Below, in pieces: positions 48,181 to 58,312 of a stretch of DNA of 64,000 nt (position 1 is its first letter; each line of letters begins with the position of its first letter). Under the pieces are notes generated by a model. The model did not search any database, had not been told where the DNA came from, and was given only the letters and a program-made list of their open reading frames with translations. A program made the translations under genes and the position numbers. The DNA is taken from positions 62,001 through 126,000 of the forward strand of contig NZ_JACVOS010000005.1 in NCBI RefSeq assembly GCF_018882335.1. Direction: 5' to 3'. The stretch is from Polynucleobacter sp. AM-25C3. Its GTDB lineage: Bacteria; Pseudomonadota; Gammaproteobacteria; Burkholderiales; Burkholderiaceae.

Positions 48181-49548
48181 GTGAGCACTCAAGGAACCAT
48201 TCAGTTACCCTCCGTTACTGACAAGAAGCGTTGGCTCATTTTGAGTCATGCATTCAATATGGATGGTCGTGCTGCGAGTTTGACCGTTACCGATAAGATT
48301 CCCTATCTGCTGGAGGCTGGTGTAGAACCCATCGTATTTAGCGCAATTACTGGGATCAAAGATCAGCGCTTTCCCCATTACCAGTTCATCGCTTGGGGTC
48401 CTTCAGGATTTCGATTTGATTTGCGACACTGGGTGGCGAATAAGTATGGTCGGGGATTTATTTATAAATTAACGACAAGAACAGTTTCATTATTGCTTTC
48501 ACCATTGATTGCAATTGAGAAGTTATTGCTGGGTTACTCAAGTCAGTGGTCTTGGACATTGCCTGCGTTTTTTCATGGGTGGCGTTTGATTCGTGCGGGC
48601 AAAGTCGATGTTGTCTTTTCAGTGGGCAGCGCATGGTCTGCACACTTAACTGGGGTTTGGCTAAAAAAGGCAACTGGCATTGAGCTAATTTCAGAGGTAC
48701 ATGATCCTTTAGTCATTCGTAAGAGCCCAGATGATCAGGGCTTTGAAAAATCCAAAAATCGTGACGCTCGTTTTCGCCACTATTTAGAAAATCAACTTAC
48801 TCGGTTTTCTGACAAAGTGTGGTGGTTTACCGATGGTGCTTTACATTACGCTAAGGTGCGCAATCCCAATCTCAATACCACCAATAATGCGCATGGGTTT
48901 GTAGTGACCCCAGGCGCCGAGCCTCCTGGAAGTCTAGATGCGAATCAATCGCATCAATACACAGACCGTCTCAACTTATGTCATTTTGGTTCCCTTGCAA
49001 ATGATCGTTCACTCTCAACAATTCTGAAGGCGCTTGTTCCTCTACTAAAAAAATATCCAGAGGCTCGAGATCGGATTCGAGTGCATGCTTATGGCGCGCC
49101 TCTAGATTCACTCTCGATAGACGCTATCAAGCAATTGGGTTTTGAGGATGTTTTGCTAGCGCACGGCCGCTTGGAGAGGGATTCAGCTACTGGCAAATCA
49201 GGTCGTCAACAGGTGGCCGAAAAAATGCAAGCCGCTGATGTGTTGATCTTGTTGCATGGAAATGATGAGTGGTGCGCAGAATACATCCCATCCAAGTTTT
49301 ATGATTATCTATGGACGGGGCGCCCGATCTGGGGGATTACACACCGCAATCCACAGCTAGATCAAATGCTCTTAGATAGAGGCGCTTATCTGAGTCCGCA
49401 GAACGATGCAACAGAGATCGCAGTTGCCTTGGAAAAAATTTGGTTAGACTGGAACAGTCAGCAGTTAATTCAACCGACTTGGAGGCCGATTGGTGTAGAC
49501 CAGGCAGTCAATACCATTCTGACCCAAGTCCAAAATAGATCAAAATAA
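48181..49548 (+). CDS. Putative glycosyltransferase (GT4-like)
   Basis: A 455-residue protein with a two-Rossmann glycosyltransferase look: an N-terminal half with WRLIRAGKVDVVFSVGSAWSAHL and ELISEVHDPLVI, and a C-terminal half with LCHFGSLANDRSLSTILKAL, VLILLHGNDEWCAEYIPSKF and DYLWTGRPIWGITH, as in GT4 enzymes that add sugars to lipid-linked or surface glycans. The donor sugar is not predictable. The start is a GTG at 48181, 19 bp after pyrB. First gene of the surface-polysaccharide region. Confidence 0.75.
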   Translation: MSTQGTIQLPSVTDKKRWLILSHAFNMDGRAASLTVTDKIPYLLEAGVEPIVFSAITGIKDQRFPHYQFIAWGPSGFRFDLRHWVANKYGRGFIYKLTTRTVSLLLSPLIAIEKLLLGYSSQWSWTLPAFFHGWRLIRAGKVDVVFSVGSAWSAHLTGVWLKKATGIELISEVHDPLVIRKSPDDQGFEKSKNRDARFRHYLENQLTRFSDKVWWFTDGALHYAKVRNPNLNTTNNAHGFVVTPGAEPPGSLDANQSHQYTDRLNLCHFGSLANDRSLSTILKALVPLLKKYPEARDRIRVHAYGAPLDSLSIDAIKQLGFEDVLLAHGRLERDSATGKSGRQQVAEKMQAADVLILLHGNDEWCAEYIPSKFYDYLWTGRPIWGITHRNPQLDQMLLDRGAYLSPQNDATEIAVALEKIWLDWNSQQLIQPTWRPIGVDQAVNTILTQVQNRSK

Positions 49549-49563
49549 AGAACGGAAATTCAT

Positions 49564-50463
49564 TTGAAAGACTTCGTCCTTTATTGCAAATCCTACTCGG
49601 GGGATTTTCTGCGTCTCAAAAATCTCTTAGAGTCCATCAAGCGGCATAACATTGATCAAATCCCGTTTTACATTTCGACTCCAAGCTCTGAGAGAGGGTT
49701 TCTCGAGGAGGTTTTGGGTAAGCAGAATTACGTCTGGATCGCCGATGAAGATATTATCGCCGCCAATCCCAAGGCCAGCTTAGATCAGTATTTAGCAATG
49801 CCCGGAGGACTTTCTCAGCAAATCGTCAAAGCTGAGTTTTGGCGTCTCGGTTTAGCTGAGAACTATCTTTGCTTGGATTCTGACAGCAAATTTATTCGCG
49901 ACTTCAGGCAATCTGATTTTGTGACTAATGACAAGGTGCCTTATACCGTTTTGCATCAGAATAAGGAGTTATTTCAAATGGCCGATAACCGTGGCCATAT
50001 AAAAGTTGAGCGAGATTTACGAGTGGAGGCAGAGCGAGTAAAGGCCTTGTTTGGGCGGTCAGGCCCGAATTTTTATGGCGCACCATCACCTTTTAATTGG
50101 TCAGCGAGAGTCTGGAAATCCTTGGATCAGGAGTATTTGCAGCCACAAGGTATGACTATCTGGAACTTAATTACCCCAGAATTTCCGGAGTCGTTAATCT
50201 ACTGTGAAGCTTTATTGAAGTATCGTGCAATTCCGGTGATTGCAATTGAGCCTTTATTCAGAGCGTATCACTATGACTGGCAATATTTTCTAATGAAACG
50301 TCTCGGTGAGACGGAAGAAAAAATGGCGCGACATTATTTGGGCGTCATCTATCAATCTGCTTGGGACAGCGATAATCAGATTGGCCTTTCGAATAAGTCA
50401 TTGCCATCACGTCTTTTGCGTCGCCTTAAGCGATTTGGGCGCTATCTGCAGAGTTACATCTAA
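49564..50463 (+). CDS. DUF6492-like putative glycosyltransferase
   Basis: A 299-residue protein resembling DUF6492. The pattern FVLYCKSYSGDFLRLKNLLE with IPFYISTPSSE is the start of a GT-A-like fold, and CLDSDSKFI carries a DxD-type motif (about residue 102). Such proteins are found in polysaccharide clusters, and a sugar-transfer role is inferred, not shown. A TTG at 49564 is used, with GGAAA upstream. It sits 15 bp after the GT4-like gene. Confidence 0.7.
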   Translation: MKDFVLYCKSYSGDFLRLKNLLESIKRHNIDQIPFYISTPSSERGFLEEVLGKQNYVWIADEDIIAANPKASLDQYLAMPGGLSQQIVKAEFWRLGLAENYLCLDSDSKFIRDFRQSDFVTNDKVPYTVLHQNKELFQMADNRGHIKVERDLRVEAERVKALFGRSGPNFYGAPSPFNWSARVWKSLDQEYLQPQGMTIWNLITPEFPESLIYCEALLKYRAIPVIAIEPLFRAYHYDWQYFLMKRLGETEEKMARHYLGVIYQSAWDSDNQIGLSNKSLPSRLLRRLKRFGRYLQSYI

Positions 50464-50471
50464 TAATAGTC

Positions 50472-51401
50472 ATGTCTACCACTCCATTAGTTAGCGTCCT
50501 CATGCCTGCATTTAATGCTGAGCAACATATTGCACAAGCGATTGAAAGTATTTTGCAGCAAACCTACCCCCATTTTGAATTACTCATTCTCAATGATGGC
50601 TCCACAGATCGGACTCAGCAGATCTTGGATCAATTTGATGATGAGCGGATTGTAAAAGTGCATCTAACCCAGAATCAAGGTCTAGTAAACGCTCGCAATC
50701 AATTGGTGGCTGCAGCTAAGGGTGACTACATTGCCTTTTTAGACGCCGATGATATTGCCTTTCCCTGCCGTCTGCAGTTGCAAATTTCTTTTTTAGAATC
50801 TCGTAAAGCAGATATTTGCGGCGGTGCTCATGATTCGCTCTACGAGAGTAGCGGAAGGATTAAGTCATCAAAACAGCGGTATTCAGATCCGGATATCCGT
50901 GCCCTGATTACGGTTTGCAGCCCCTTATGTAACCCTGCTGTCATGGGTAGAGCGGATGCGTTCAAGAAGCATCCTTACCGACCCGGAAAAGACTATGCCG
51001 AAGATTACTCGCTTTGGGCGGAGCTGGCTTTAGCTGGATACCGCTTTGCAAATTTGCATGAAAAGTTAATTACCTACCGTATACACGCTAAGCAAACCAG
51101 CCAGGTTCAGAATTCGGAGACAAATCGAATTTTTAATGACAGTAGAGGTGCTTACTTAGCGGGTCTTGGAATGGCTGGTGAGTTTTTTCCCAGCTCAATC
51201 TCACTAGTGAAAAGATTGCAGACGGCAATCCCATTTATGTTGCAGTTGAATCAGAGGATTCGGGGTATTTCTGTGGCGGCTAACTATGAAATTTATGCGC
51301 GTTTCCAATTTCGTGGCAACGGTATATTTACCCCGTTCACCCGGTTGGAGCGACTCTTGGTATCGATGCTTGCATCTATTAGGGGTGGTCTTAGTTTTTA
51401 G
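50472..51401 (+). CDS. Family 2 glycosyltransferase
   Basis: A GT2 enzyme of 309 residues. The N-terminal VSVLMPAFNAEQHIAQAIES, LILNDGSTDRTQQIL and the metal-binding AFLDADDIAFP (DxD-type) are diagnostic for GT-A inverting transferases. It should add a sugar to a surface glycan precursor in the cytoplasm; donor and acceptor are unknown. Eight bases follow the DUF6492 gene, and its stop overlaps that of the convergent fucosyltransferase-like gene. Confidence 0.88.
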   Translation: MSTTPLVSVLMPAFNAEQHIAQAIESILQQTYPHFELLILNDGSTDRTQQILDQFDDERIVKVHLTQNQGLVNARNQLVAAAKGDYIAFLDADDIAFPCRLQLQISFLESRKADICGGAHDSLYESSGRIKSSKQRYSDPDIRALITVCSPLCNPAVMGRADAFKKHPYRPGKDYAEDYSLWAELALAGYRFANLHEKLITYRIHAKQTSQVQNSETNRIFNDSRGAYLAGLGMAGEFFPSSISLVKRLQTAIPFMLQLNQRIRGISVAANYEIYARFQFRGNGIFTPFTRLERLLVSMLASIRGGLSF

Positions 51402-52282
51402 ATGCGCTGCCAATGTGCTGGTAATAAATCATCCCAGTTCATGGCAAGATCATTGGTCCAGCGGCTCGGGCAAATCACCGTGTTATTGAGATCCTTTGCT
51501 AGCCAGGCCGCCCACCAACTCAAAGAACTATTTGCGATCAAGTGATGTTGGCAATGTGTCATTAGCTCTAACTCTTGAATGACTGCATCACTATCCGTAA
51601 GAGATTGAACAAAAGTGATCTTGTCTTGATGAGGTAGATTTGCTTTCACCCAATCTAAGTCATCTGAAAACACAAAAAAATGGATCTCTGGATTCCTGTC
51701 CAGAAGCATTGCCATTCCTTGCTGGTAGTAATCAAGCCCAAGAAAACCATGTACCTTTGCCGCACTCGCTAGATGTACGTAGTCACCACGACGCACATGG
51801 ACCATGGCAGAGTTGCCTGCTTGAATTTGGTTTAGGTAGTTTTGGTAATGCGCGTCTAATGGAGCTTTTGGACTGACTTCGGACTGCAGTATTTTTTTGA
51901 TCGACTCAAAATAACGATAAGACTGCCAATATCCCATGAGATACAGGTTTTGAGTTTTGAAGGTGGGAGTTTTTAATAGGTGGGGATCGAAACGATAAGG
52001 AGTTTGCTCTGAATAAACGCAGGGGTTAATAGGCCATAGTCTCTGAAGGATGCGGCGAATGCGCTTAGGTCTCTTCGGTGGCAAATCTAGCGTGATTAAA
52101 GCCCCTTTAGTATTTAATGAGGAGAGTAGCAATTCTCTTGGGGTAACATCATCATAGGCCTTGGCAAACCAGCTTTGATCAAGCAGTAGGGCAGTTTGGT
52201 GCTGATGCGCTAGGGCTCTGGCAGTAGCGTACTGAAATAGTTGATTGCCTAGGCCGCCTTGGAGCTGTGCGATGATGTTCAT
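51398..52282 (-). CDS. GT11 family alpha-1,2-fucosyltransferase-like protein
   Basis: A 294-residue GT11 enzyme. It begins MNIIAQLQGGLGNQLFQYA, the family N-terminal motif, and has the nucleotide-sugar motif HVRRGDYVHLASAA (about 165), where the Arg-Arg pair binds GDP-fucose. It would transfer fucose in alpha-1,2 linkage to a surface glycan. No GDP-fucose synthesis genes (gmd, fcl) are in the window. It is the only minus-strand gene within the glycan region. Confidence 0.85.
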   Translation of the reverse strand: MNIIAQLQGGLGNQLFQYATARALAHQHQTALLLDQSWFAKAYDDVTPRELLLSSLNTKGALITLDLPPKRPKRIRRILQRLWPINPCVYSEQTPYRFDPHLLKTPTFKTQNLYLMGYWQSYRYFESIKKILQSEVSPKAPLDAHYQNYLNQIQAGNSAMVHVRRGDYVHLASAAKVHGFLGLDYYQQGMAMLLDRNPEIHFFVFSDDLDWVKANLPHQDKITFVQSLTDSDAVIQELELMTHCQHHLIANSSLSWWAAWLAKDLNNTVICPSRWTNDLAMNWDDLLPAHWQRI

Positions 52283-52363
52283 AATTCTATAATTAGACCA
52301 TCAGATGAGCTCAGCGGGGAGTCTTGTCGCCTAAAACTACATTCTTTGTATTTCAAGCTGAAT

Positions 52364-53587
52364 ATGACTCTTAACCATTTATTGCAGCTTGCTAAGAAAC
52401 GCAAAGTCAAACTACAACGCTCATTTGAGAAACATCAATTTAATTGGCTCTTTAATGCTGCTACGGTACATCAGCATGATGCGATTTTGGCCGAGGCGGA
52501 GCAGGCGTTAGCCAATCGAGCTACCCATGAAAATATTGAGGCTTGCTTAAATTCCCCTGATCTCTTGGTGCAGCAGGGTACGAGATTAAAACTCAAGTTA
52601 GATGCATCCTTTAAGGACTGCATGGTAGGCGTTAGTGAAGAACGTATTTTGATACAAATACCAGATGCACGATTTTCGCCAGCAGGGTATTCGCTTTTCT
52701 CCAATTTAATGGAGAGCTTAAATTACATTGGCATTCCTGCAAGAGCGCTGGGTTGGGAAGAGGATACACAAAAGGCGCTAGATGAATTTAAGCCTACTGT
52801 TTTGCTTTCCAGTGACAACCATGAATATCTCCGTCGTATTGATTGGGACCTTATTGCTCGATACAAGGCAAGCGAACGCTTGCGGGTGGGGCTAAGCGCT
52901 GCTCTAGAGGAGTATGAGAGCACACCATTATTGCCACGCCTCACCTGGGCTAAACAACACCAAATAGATTTTTACTATAGCTACAGAGACGAAGATTACG
53001 TCAAGAATCGGAAAGAGTACCAACCCTTTTTCGATGCGGGATTTCAGATTATTTTTATTCCATTTGGTGCCAATACATTGCACTATTTTCCAGTTGCGGG
53101 ATTTGAGCGCGATTTGAACTACGTCTTGATGGCTTCGCGCAAGCGAGAGCATATTGCTTATTTAAAAAATATCGCACGTCAGTACTCTGGATTTCTTGAC
53201 GGGCCTGGCTGGAAGCAGGTACAGCACTTTCAATTTAATCGAGAGCGGGATCGCTATATTTATGCTCGCGCTAAAGTGGGTCTGAATGTGCATCTCCCAG
53301 AGCAAATCGATTGGGCTTGCGAATTAAATGAGCGCACCTATCAACTGGCGGCGTGCGGGGTTCCGCAACTGATTGACCATCCTATGCTTCTGAATAAGAT
53401 TTTCGGATCGGAGTCTTTCTTTATTGCAGAGTCACCCACTCAATACGATGAATTATTCAAGGAGTTGATGCACTATCCCAGCTTAGGGATTGAAAAGGCC
53501 CTTTATGCACAGCGGGAGGTATTTGCCTCACACACAACCCTTCATCGCGCTAAGTCCCTGATAGATCAGTTAAAATTATTAGAATAA
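52364..53587 (+). CDS. CgeB-like glycosyltransferase family protein
   Basis: A protein of about 407 residues resembling CgeB/DUF3880-type group 1 glycosyltransferases. The C-terminal half has NYVLMASRKREHIAYLKNIA, YARAKVGLNVHLPEQIDW and ELNERTYQLAACGVPQLIDH followed by MLLNKIFG, the typical Glyco_trans_1_2 end. The N-terminal domain is unusual and rich in Lys, His and Gln. The ATG at 52364 is chosen because earlier in-frame codons overlap the divergent GT11 start. Activity is inferred. Confidence 0.72.
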   Translation: MTLNHLLQLAKKRKVKLQRSFEKHQFNWLFNAATVHQHDAILAEAEQALANRATHENIEACLNSPDLLVQQGTRLKLKLDASFKDCMVGVSEERILIQIPDARFSPAGYSLFSNLMESLNYIGIPARALGWEEDTQKALDEFKPTVLLSSDNHEYLRRIDWDLIARYKASERLRVGLSAALEEYESTPLLPRLTWAKQHQIDFYYSYRDEDYVKNRKEYQPFFDAGFQIIFIPFGANTLHYFPVAGFERDLNYVLMASRKREHIAYLKNIARQYSGFLDGPGWKQVQHFQFNRERDRYIYARAKVGLNVHLPEQIDWACELNERTYQLAACGVPQLIDHPMLLNKIFGSESFFIAESPTQYDELFKELMHYPSLGIEKALYAQREVFASHTTLHRAKSLIDQLKLLE

Positions 53588-53644
53588 TCTTGCGTGCCCC
53601 TGTCTAACAGTAGGCATTTAAGTGTCTGATTAATAGGGTAAAAA

Positions 53645-54703
53645 ATGATTTTAGTTACTGGTGGCGCCGGTTTTATTGGCGGAAATTTCGTCCTTGATTG
53701 GCTAAAGGTGCCAAGTAATGAGGGCGTTATTAACCTAGATAAGCTGACCTATGCCGGTAACTTGGCTACGCTTGCTCCCTTGAAAGACGATCCGCGTCAT
53801 ATTTTTGTCCATGGCGATATTGGCGACAAAGAATTGGTCGCTAAGCTGCTGAAAGAGTATCAACCTCGCGCTATCGTCAATTTTGCTGCTGAGAGCCATG
53901 TAGACCGCTCAATTCATGGCCCTGCTGAATTTGTGACAACCAATATTGTGGGTACTTTTAATCTTCTTGAATGTGCTCGCGAGTATTGGAATGGTTTAGA
54001 TGACTCTGCAAAGAAGGCATTTCGCTTCCATCATGTTTCAACTGATGAAGTTTATGGCTCACTTTCCGCTACCGATCCCGCATTTACAGAAACGAATTCA
54101 TATGAGCCTAATAGTCCATATTCTGCTTCTAAGGCCGCTTCTGATCATTTAGTGCGTGCATGGTTTCATACTTATGGATTCCCAGTTGTCACTACTAATT
54201 GCTCCAATAACTATGGTCCATATCACTTCCCAGAGAAGTTGATTCCTTTGGTGATTCTGAATGCGCTTAATAGTAAACCGCTACCAATTTATGGTGATGG
54301 TCAGCAGATTCGCGATTGGCTCTATGTTGGCGACCATTGTTCTGCGATTCGTGAGGTATTAGCCAAAGGTCGATTGGGTGAGACTTACAATATCGGCGGT
54401 TGGAATGAAAAGGCCAATATTGATGTGGTTAAAACTATCTGCGCAATTTTGGATGAGTTAAAACCTCGTGCCGATGGCAAGTCATATGTAGATCAAATTA
54501 CTTATGTTAAAGATCGCCCTGGGCATGATCGTCGCTATGCTATTGATGCAAGCAAGGTAGAGCGTGAGTTAGCTTGGCGCCCTGCAGAGACCTTTGATAC
54601 GGGAATCCGTAAGACTGTTCAGTGGTATTTGGACAACCCCGTTTGGATTGAGGGTGTAGTTAGCGGCACTTACCGCGACTGGCTCTCCAAGCAGTACAAC
54701 TAA
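53645..54703 (+). CDS. rfbB: dTDP-glucose 4,6-dehydratase
   Basis: Second step of dTDP-L-rhamnose synthesis. An extended-SDR enzyme of 352 residues with the NAD motif [12 protein letters not shown] at the N-terminus, the catalytic segment STDEVYGSL (Thr-Asp-Glu) and the [14 protein letters not shown]yr-x3-Lys motif. It opens the rfbBDAC run; the next gene starts 7 bp after its stop, indicating an operon. Confidence 0.96.
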   Translation: MILVTGGAGFIGGNFVLDWLKVPSNEGVINLDKLTYAGNLATLAPLKDDPRHIFVHGDIGDKELVAKLLKEYQPRAIVNFAAESHVDRSIHGPAEFVTTNIVGTFNLLECAREYWNGLDDSAKKAFRFHHVSTDEVYGSLSATDPAFTETNSYEPNSPYSASKAASDHLVRAWFHTYGFPVVTTNCSNNYGPYHFPEKLIPLVILNALNSKPLPIYGDGQQIRDWLYVGDHCSAIREVLAKGRLGETYNIGGWNEKANIDVVKTICAILDELKPRADGKSYVDQITYVKDRPGHDRRYAIDASKVERELAWRPAETFDTGIRKTVQWYLDNPVWIEGVVSGTYRDWLSKQYN

Positions 54704-54710
54704 CAAACAG

Positions 54711-55673
54711 ATGAAGATCCTCGTATTTGGCAGGGATGGCCAATTAGGAAAAGCCTTTAAAGCTTTATTGGATTCACGTGTTGCTGGGGTGGCTCAGCAG
54801 TCAGTCATTCAGTATGTGGGTCGGGCTGAATGTGACCTTGCTGATGAAGGCGCACTTAGTCGATTGCTCGCTCAATTTCAGCCTGATCTCATCATTAATG
54901 CCTCTGCCTATACAGCTGTAGATAAAGCGGAGACAGAAAGCGATTTAGCTTTTGGGATCAATGCAATAGCGCCAGGGATTATGGCGCAATACGCTGCTAA
55001 TCACAATGCGACGTTTTTGCATTACTCCACAGATTATGTATTTGATGGCGAGAAGTATGGCTACTATCTAGAAAGTGACATCCGCAACCCGCTTGGGGTA
55101 TACGGCAAAAGTAAAGCTGCTGGAGAAGAAGCGATTACTCAAGTATTTTCTAGTAGCAGTGGAGGGGGTCAATACGCTATCTTCAGGACTAGTTGGGTCT
55201 ACGGTGAGGGTGGCAACTTCATACGCACCATTTTGCGTTTGGCTAAAGAACGTGAAGAGCTCAAAGTTATTCATGATCAATATGGTGTGCCAACGAGTGC
55301 CTCGTGGTTAGCTCAGGTGAGCTTAGGTTTGGCTATCAACCAAGATTTCACTATTCAGAAATTTCCATCAGGTATTTATCATGCCGTTCCTGCTGGAGAA
55401 ACTACTTGGTATGGTTTGGCGTGTTTAGCGGCGCAAGCGGCTCTTGATGCTGGCGCCAGTCTTAAAGCCAACCCAAGCGCTATCAAGCCTATTTTCGCTG
55501 TTGAATACCCGCTACCTGCCCCAAGACCTATGAATTCAAGGATGTCGACAGATAAGCTGCGTCAAGTATTTGAGGGACGTGGCGATATGTCAAAATTACA
55601 GCAATTAAATCAGCCATGGAGTGAGCCTGTTCAGGCCTATGTTTCCAGCTTGGCACAAGATGGACTTATTTAG
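54711..55673 (+). CDS. rfbD: dTDP-4-dehydrorhamnose reductase
   Basis: Final reduction giving dTDP-L-rhamnose. It has [16 protein letters not shown] at the start, [32 protein letters not shown] and the Tyr-x3-Lys motif [13 protein letters not shown], all RmlD features. 320 residues, somewhat longer than E. coli RfbD (299). Confidence 0.95.
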   Translation: MKILVFGRDGQLGKAFKALLDSRVAGVAQQSVIQYVGRAECDLADEGALSRLLAQFQPDLIINASAYTAVDKAETESDLAFGINAIAPGIMAQYAANHNATFLHYSTDYVFDGEKYGYYLESDIRNPLGVYGKSKAAGEEAITQVFSSSSGGGQYAIFRTSWVYGEGGNFIRTILRLAKEREELKVIHDQYGVPTSASWLAQVSLGLAINQDFTIQKFPSGIYHAVPAGETTWYGLACLAAQAALDAGASLKANPSAIKPIFAVEYPLPAPRPMNSRMSTDKLRQVFEGRGDMSKLQQLNQPWSEPVQAYVSSLAQDGLI

Positions 55674-55683
55674 AAAGAGCGCT

Positions 55684-56622
55684 ATGGCAGCAAATCAAAC
55701 GAATCGCAAAGGCATTATTTTGGCGGGCGGATCGGGCACACGCTTATATCCAGTGACTCAGGCTGTTTCTAAGCAACTCATGCCTGTCTATGACAAGCCA
55801 ATGGTGTATTACCCCCTAACAACCTTAATGCTCGCCGGGATACGCGATATTTTATTGATCTCCACGCCGCATGATACGCCGCGCTTTTCTGAGTTGCTTG
55901 GCGACGGTTCGCAATGGGGTCTGAATATTGAGTATTGTGTCCAACCTTCACCAGATGGATTGGCTCAAGCTTTTACTCTGGGTAAAAATTTCGTTGGTAA
56001 TAACCCCAGCGCACTAGTGTTGGGCGATAACATTTTTTATGGCCATGAATTGGTGGATCAACTCGATAGTGCCGATGCCCGCAATAGTGGCGCCACGGTA
56101 TTTGCTTATCACGTCAATGATCCAGAGCGTTATGGTGTTGTGGAGTTTGATAAAGACTACAAGGCACTCTCTATTGAAGAGAAGCCACTCAAGCCGAGAA
56201 GTAGTTATGCCGTAACGGGCCTGTACTTCTATGACAATCAAGTGTGCGATATCGCCTCTTCTATTAAGCCTAGTGCCCGTGGCGAGCTAGAGATCACTGA
56301 TGTCAATCGCGTTTACCTCGAAAAAAATGAGCTCAGCGTGGAGATCATGGGTCGCGGTTTTGCCTGGCTTGATACTGGCACACACGATTCATTATTGGAT
56401 GCTGCAGGTTTTATCGCTACCCTCCAAAAGCGTCAAGGTTTGATGGTGGCATGCCCTGAAGAGATTGCCTACCGTCAGGGTTGGATTAGTGCTGAGACAG
56501 TGCAAAAAGTGGCTACTCAATTAAGTAAGAATAGTTATGGCCAATATTTGAGCAAAATTTTGAATGAGCTTAATACCGCCGCACAACCAGTAGCCTTGTC
56601 TCATAAGAAGACAATTGGATGA
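55684..56622 (+). CDS. rfbA: Glucose-1-phosphate thymidylyltransferase
   Basis: First step of dTDP-rhamnose synthesis: dTTP plus glucose-1-phosphate gives dTDP-glucose. The nucleotidyltransferase signature [20 protein letters not shown] lies at the N-terminus, followed by [15 protein letters not shown] and [12 protein letters not shown]. The ATG at 55684 gives 312 residues; earlier in-frame codons run back into rfbD. It overlaps rfbC by 4 bp. Confidence 0.96.
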   Translation: MAANQTNRKGIILAGGSGTRLYPVTQAVSKQLMPVYDKPMVYYPLTTLMLAGIRDILLISTPHDTPRFSELLGDGSQWGLNIEYCVQPSPDGLAQAFTLGKNFVGNNPSALVLGDNIFYGHELVDQLDSADARNSGATVFAYHVNDPERYGVVEFDKDYKALSIEEKPLKPRSSYAVTGLYFYDNQVCDIASSIKPSARGELEITDVNRVYLEKNELSVEIMGRGFAWLDTGTHDSLLDAAGFIATLQKRQGLMVACPEEIAYRQGWISAETVQKVATQLSKNSYGQYLSKILNELNTAAQPVALSHKKTIG

Positions 56623-57185
56623 GCGCCCCCTTGAAATTGAAAGTCACGCCTACGGCTATTCATGATGTACTGGTGATCGAGCCAAAGGTGTTTGGTGATG
56701 AGCGGGGTTGGTTTACTGAATCCTTCAATGCCCAGGACTTTGCTGCTGCCACTGGTTTGAATGTGGAGTTTGTGCAGGATAACCATTCATTTTCGCGCCA
56801 ATGGACTTTGCGCGGCTTGCATTATCAATTAGAGCAAACGCAAGGGAAATTAGTGCGAGTGGTTGCGGGCAGTGTATTTGATGTTGCCGTGGATATTCGT
56901 AAAAACTCGCCTACTTATGGTAAATGGGCTGGTGTTGAGCTGAGCGCTCAAAATCATAAGCAGTTGTGGATTCCGGCTGGTTTAGCTCATGGTTTCTTAG
57001 TGCTCTCTGAAACGGCAGAGTTCCTCTACAAGACGACTGATTACTATCACCCTCTAAGTGAGGCGTGCTTGGCTTGGGATGACCCAACTGTCGGTATTGA
57101 GTGGACTTTGCCTTCAGGTATTGCTCCCAATATGAATGCTAAAGATGCTGCAGGCTTATCTTGGGATGCCGCCCCCAAGTTTTAA
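56619..57185 (+). CDS. rfbC: dTDP-4-dehydrorhamnose 3,5-epimerase
   Basis: Third step of dTDP-rhamnose synthesis, a small cupin-fold epimerase. Motifs are [34 protein letters not shown] (catalytic His) and [16 protein letters not shown] followed by YKTTDYYHP (catalytic Asp/Tyr area). 188 residues, standard. It overlaps rfbA by 4 bp, completing the rhamnose set. Confidence 0.96.
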   Translation: MSAPLKLKVTPTAIHDVLVIEPKVFGDERGWFTESFNAQDFAAATGLNVEFVQDNHSFSRQWTLRGLHYQLEQTQGKLVRVVAGSVFDVAVDIRKNSPTYGKWAGVELSAQNHKQLWIPAGLAHGFLVLSETAEFLYKTTDYYHPLSEACLAWDDPTVGIEWTLPSGIAPNMNAKDAAGLSWDAAPKF

Positions 57186-57226
57186 TTGACTGTGGGTTTG
57201 TTTCTAAAAGATAAGATAATGCTCAT

Positions 57227-58285
57227 ATGAGCAATGCCTTTACCCGTTCTCCCTCGCTTACAACCCCCAAGATTCTTCTAGTTAAGCTTTCATCTCTTGG
57301 GGATGTGCTGCATAACTTACCAATCGTCTGGGATTTGCGTGCCCGTTTGCCTGATGCGCAAATTGATTGGGTAGTGGAAGGGGGGTATGTTCATCTTTTG
57401 GAGCCCTTGTTATCACGAGATGGCTTCCGGGGAATTGATCGCATCATTCCCTTTGGACTGCGTCGCTGGAAAAAGAATCTTTTTAGTCTGGCCACATGGA
57501 AAGATTTTTTTGCATTTAGAAAATCGCTTCAATCATCTACCTATGATGTATTGATTGAAACTCAGGGCTTATTGAAATCTGCCATCGTCTGCTCCTTGGC
57601 CAAGAAGAATCCGGATGCGGTGATAGCCGGACTTGCCAATGCGACCGAGTTTTCGGGATACGAGCCGCTTGCGAGATCCTTTTACAGCCAATCGGTACAA
57701 GTGCCATTCCAGTGTCATGCAGTAGATCGTTCTCGTTGGGTGATGTCCTCCGCTTTGGATTGGCCACTGCTTGAGCGTTCTACTACGCCAATATTCTATC
57801 CAAGCGGTTTTGTAGCTAGCATTCCCAAGAGTCTTGTTGAGGGTTTGAGATCTCCTTACGTGCTGTGCTTTCATTCAACGGCTCGAGAGGCTAAGCGTTG
57901 GCCTAATGAGTGCTGGATTGAGTTAGGCAGGGATCTTGCCAGTCGCGGCTATCAAGTGGCCTTTCCGTGGGGAAGTCCAACTGAAAAGGCAGTCAGTATT
58001 GCGCTTGCCAATCAAATCCCAGGTGCTTTTGTGCCACCCGCATTTTCAATTGAAGAGGCTTTTTCAGTGATTTCTGGTGCAGCCTTAACGGTAGGCGTAG
58101 ATACTGGTCTGACGCATTTAGCAGCCGTACTCGATAAGCCGACTGTGGAAATTTATTGTGACTCACCACGCTGGAAGACTGAGGGCTATTGGTCGAATCG
58201 AATTGGTAATGTGGGTGATATACAAAATCCACCAAGTGTTCAAGAAGTTCTTGACGCATCCTTAAAGCTTCTACAGCAAGCCTAA
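57227..58285 (+). CDS. waaC: Lipopolysaccharide heptosyltransferase I
   Basis: A GT9 enzyme that adds the first heptose to Kdo2-lipid A in the LPS inner core. ILLVKLSSLGDVLHNLPIVW near the start and VGVDTGLTHLAAVLDKPTVE near the C-terminus are GT9 hallmarks; the latter holds the conserved Asp and the nucleotide-binding loop. 352 residues. It lies on the same strand as rfbC, 41 bp downstream, and is convergent with the tolC-like gene. Confidence 0.93.
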   Translation: MSNAFTRSPSLTTPKILLVKLSSLGDVLHNLPIVWDLRARLPDAQIDWVVEGGYVHLLEPLLSRDGFRGIDRIIPFGLRRWKKNLFSLATWKDFFAFRKSLQSSTYDVLIETQGLLKSAIVCSLAKKNPDAVIAGLANATEFSGYEPLARSFYSQSVQVPFQCHAVDRSRWVMSSALDWPLLERSTTPIFYPSGFVASIPKSLVEGLRSPYVLCFHSTAREAKRWPNECWIELGRDLASRGYQVAFPWGSPTEKAVSIALANQIPGAFVPPAFSIEEAFSVISGAALTVGVDTGLTHLAAVLDKPTVEIYCDSPRWKTEGYWSNRIGNVGDIQNPPSVQEVLDASLKLLQQA

Positions 58286-58312
58286 TTTTTCATTTCTTTA
58301 CTGCTTCAATTC

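Noticed and set aside
57186..57220. Internal promoter before waaC (TTGACT with GATAAT)
   Set aside because: The two hexamers are 23 bp apart, too far for a standard sigma-70 promoter, and the start would fall almost on the ATG.
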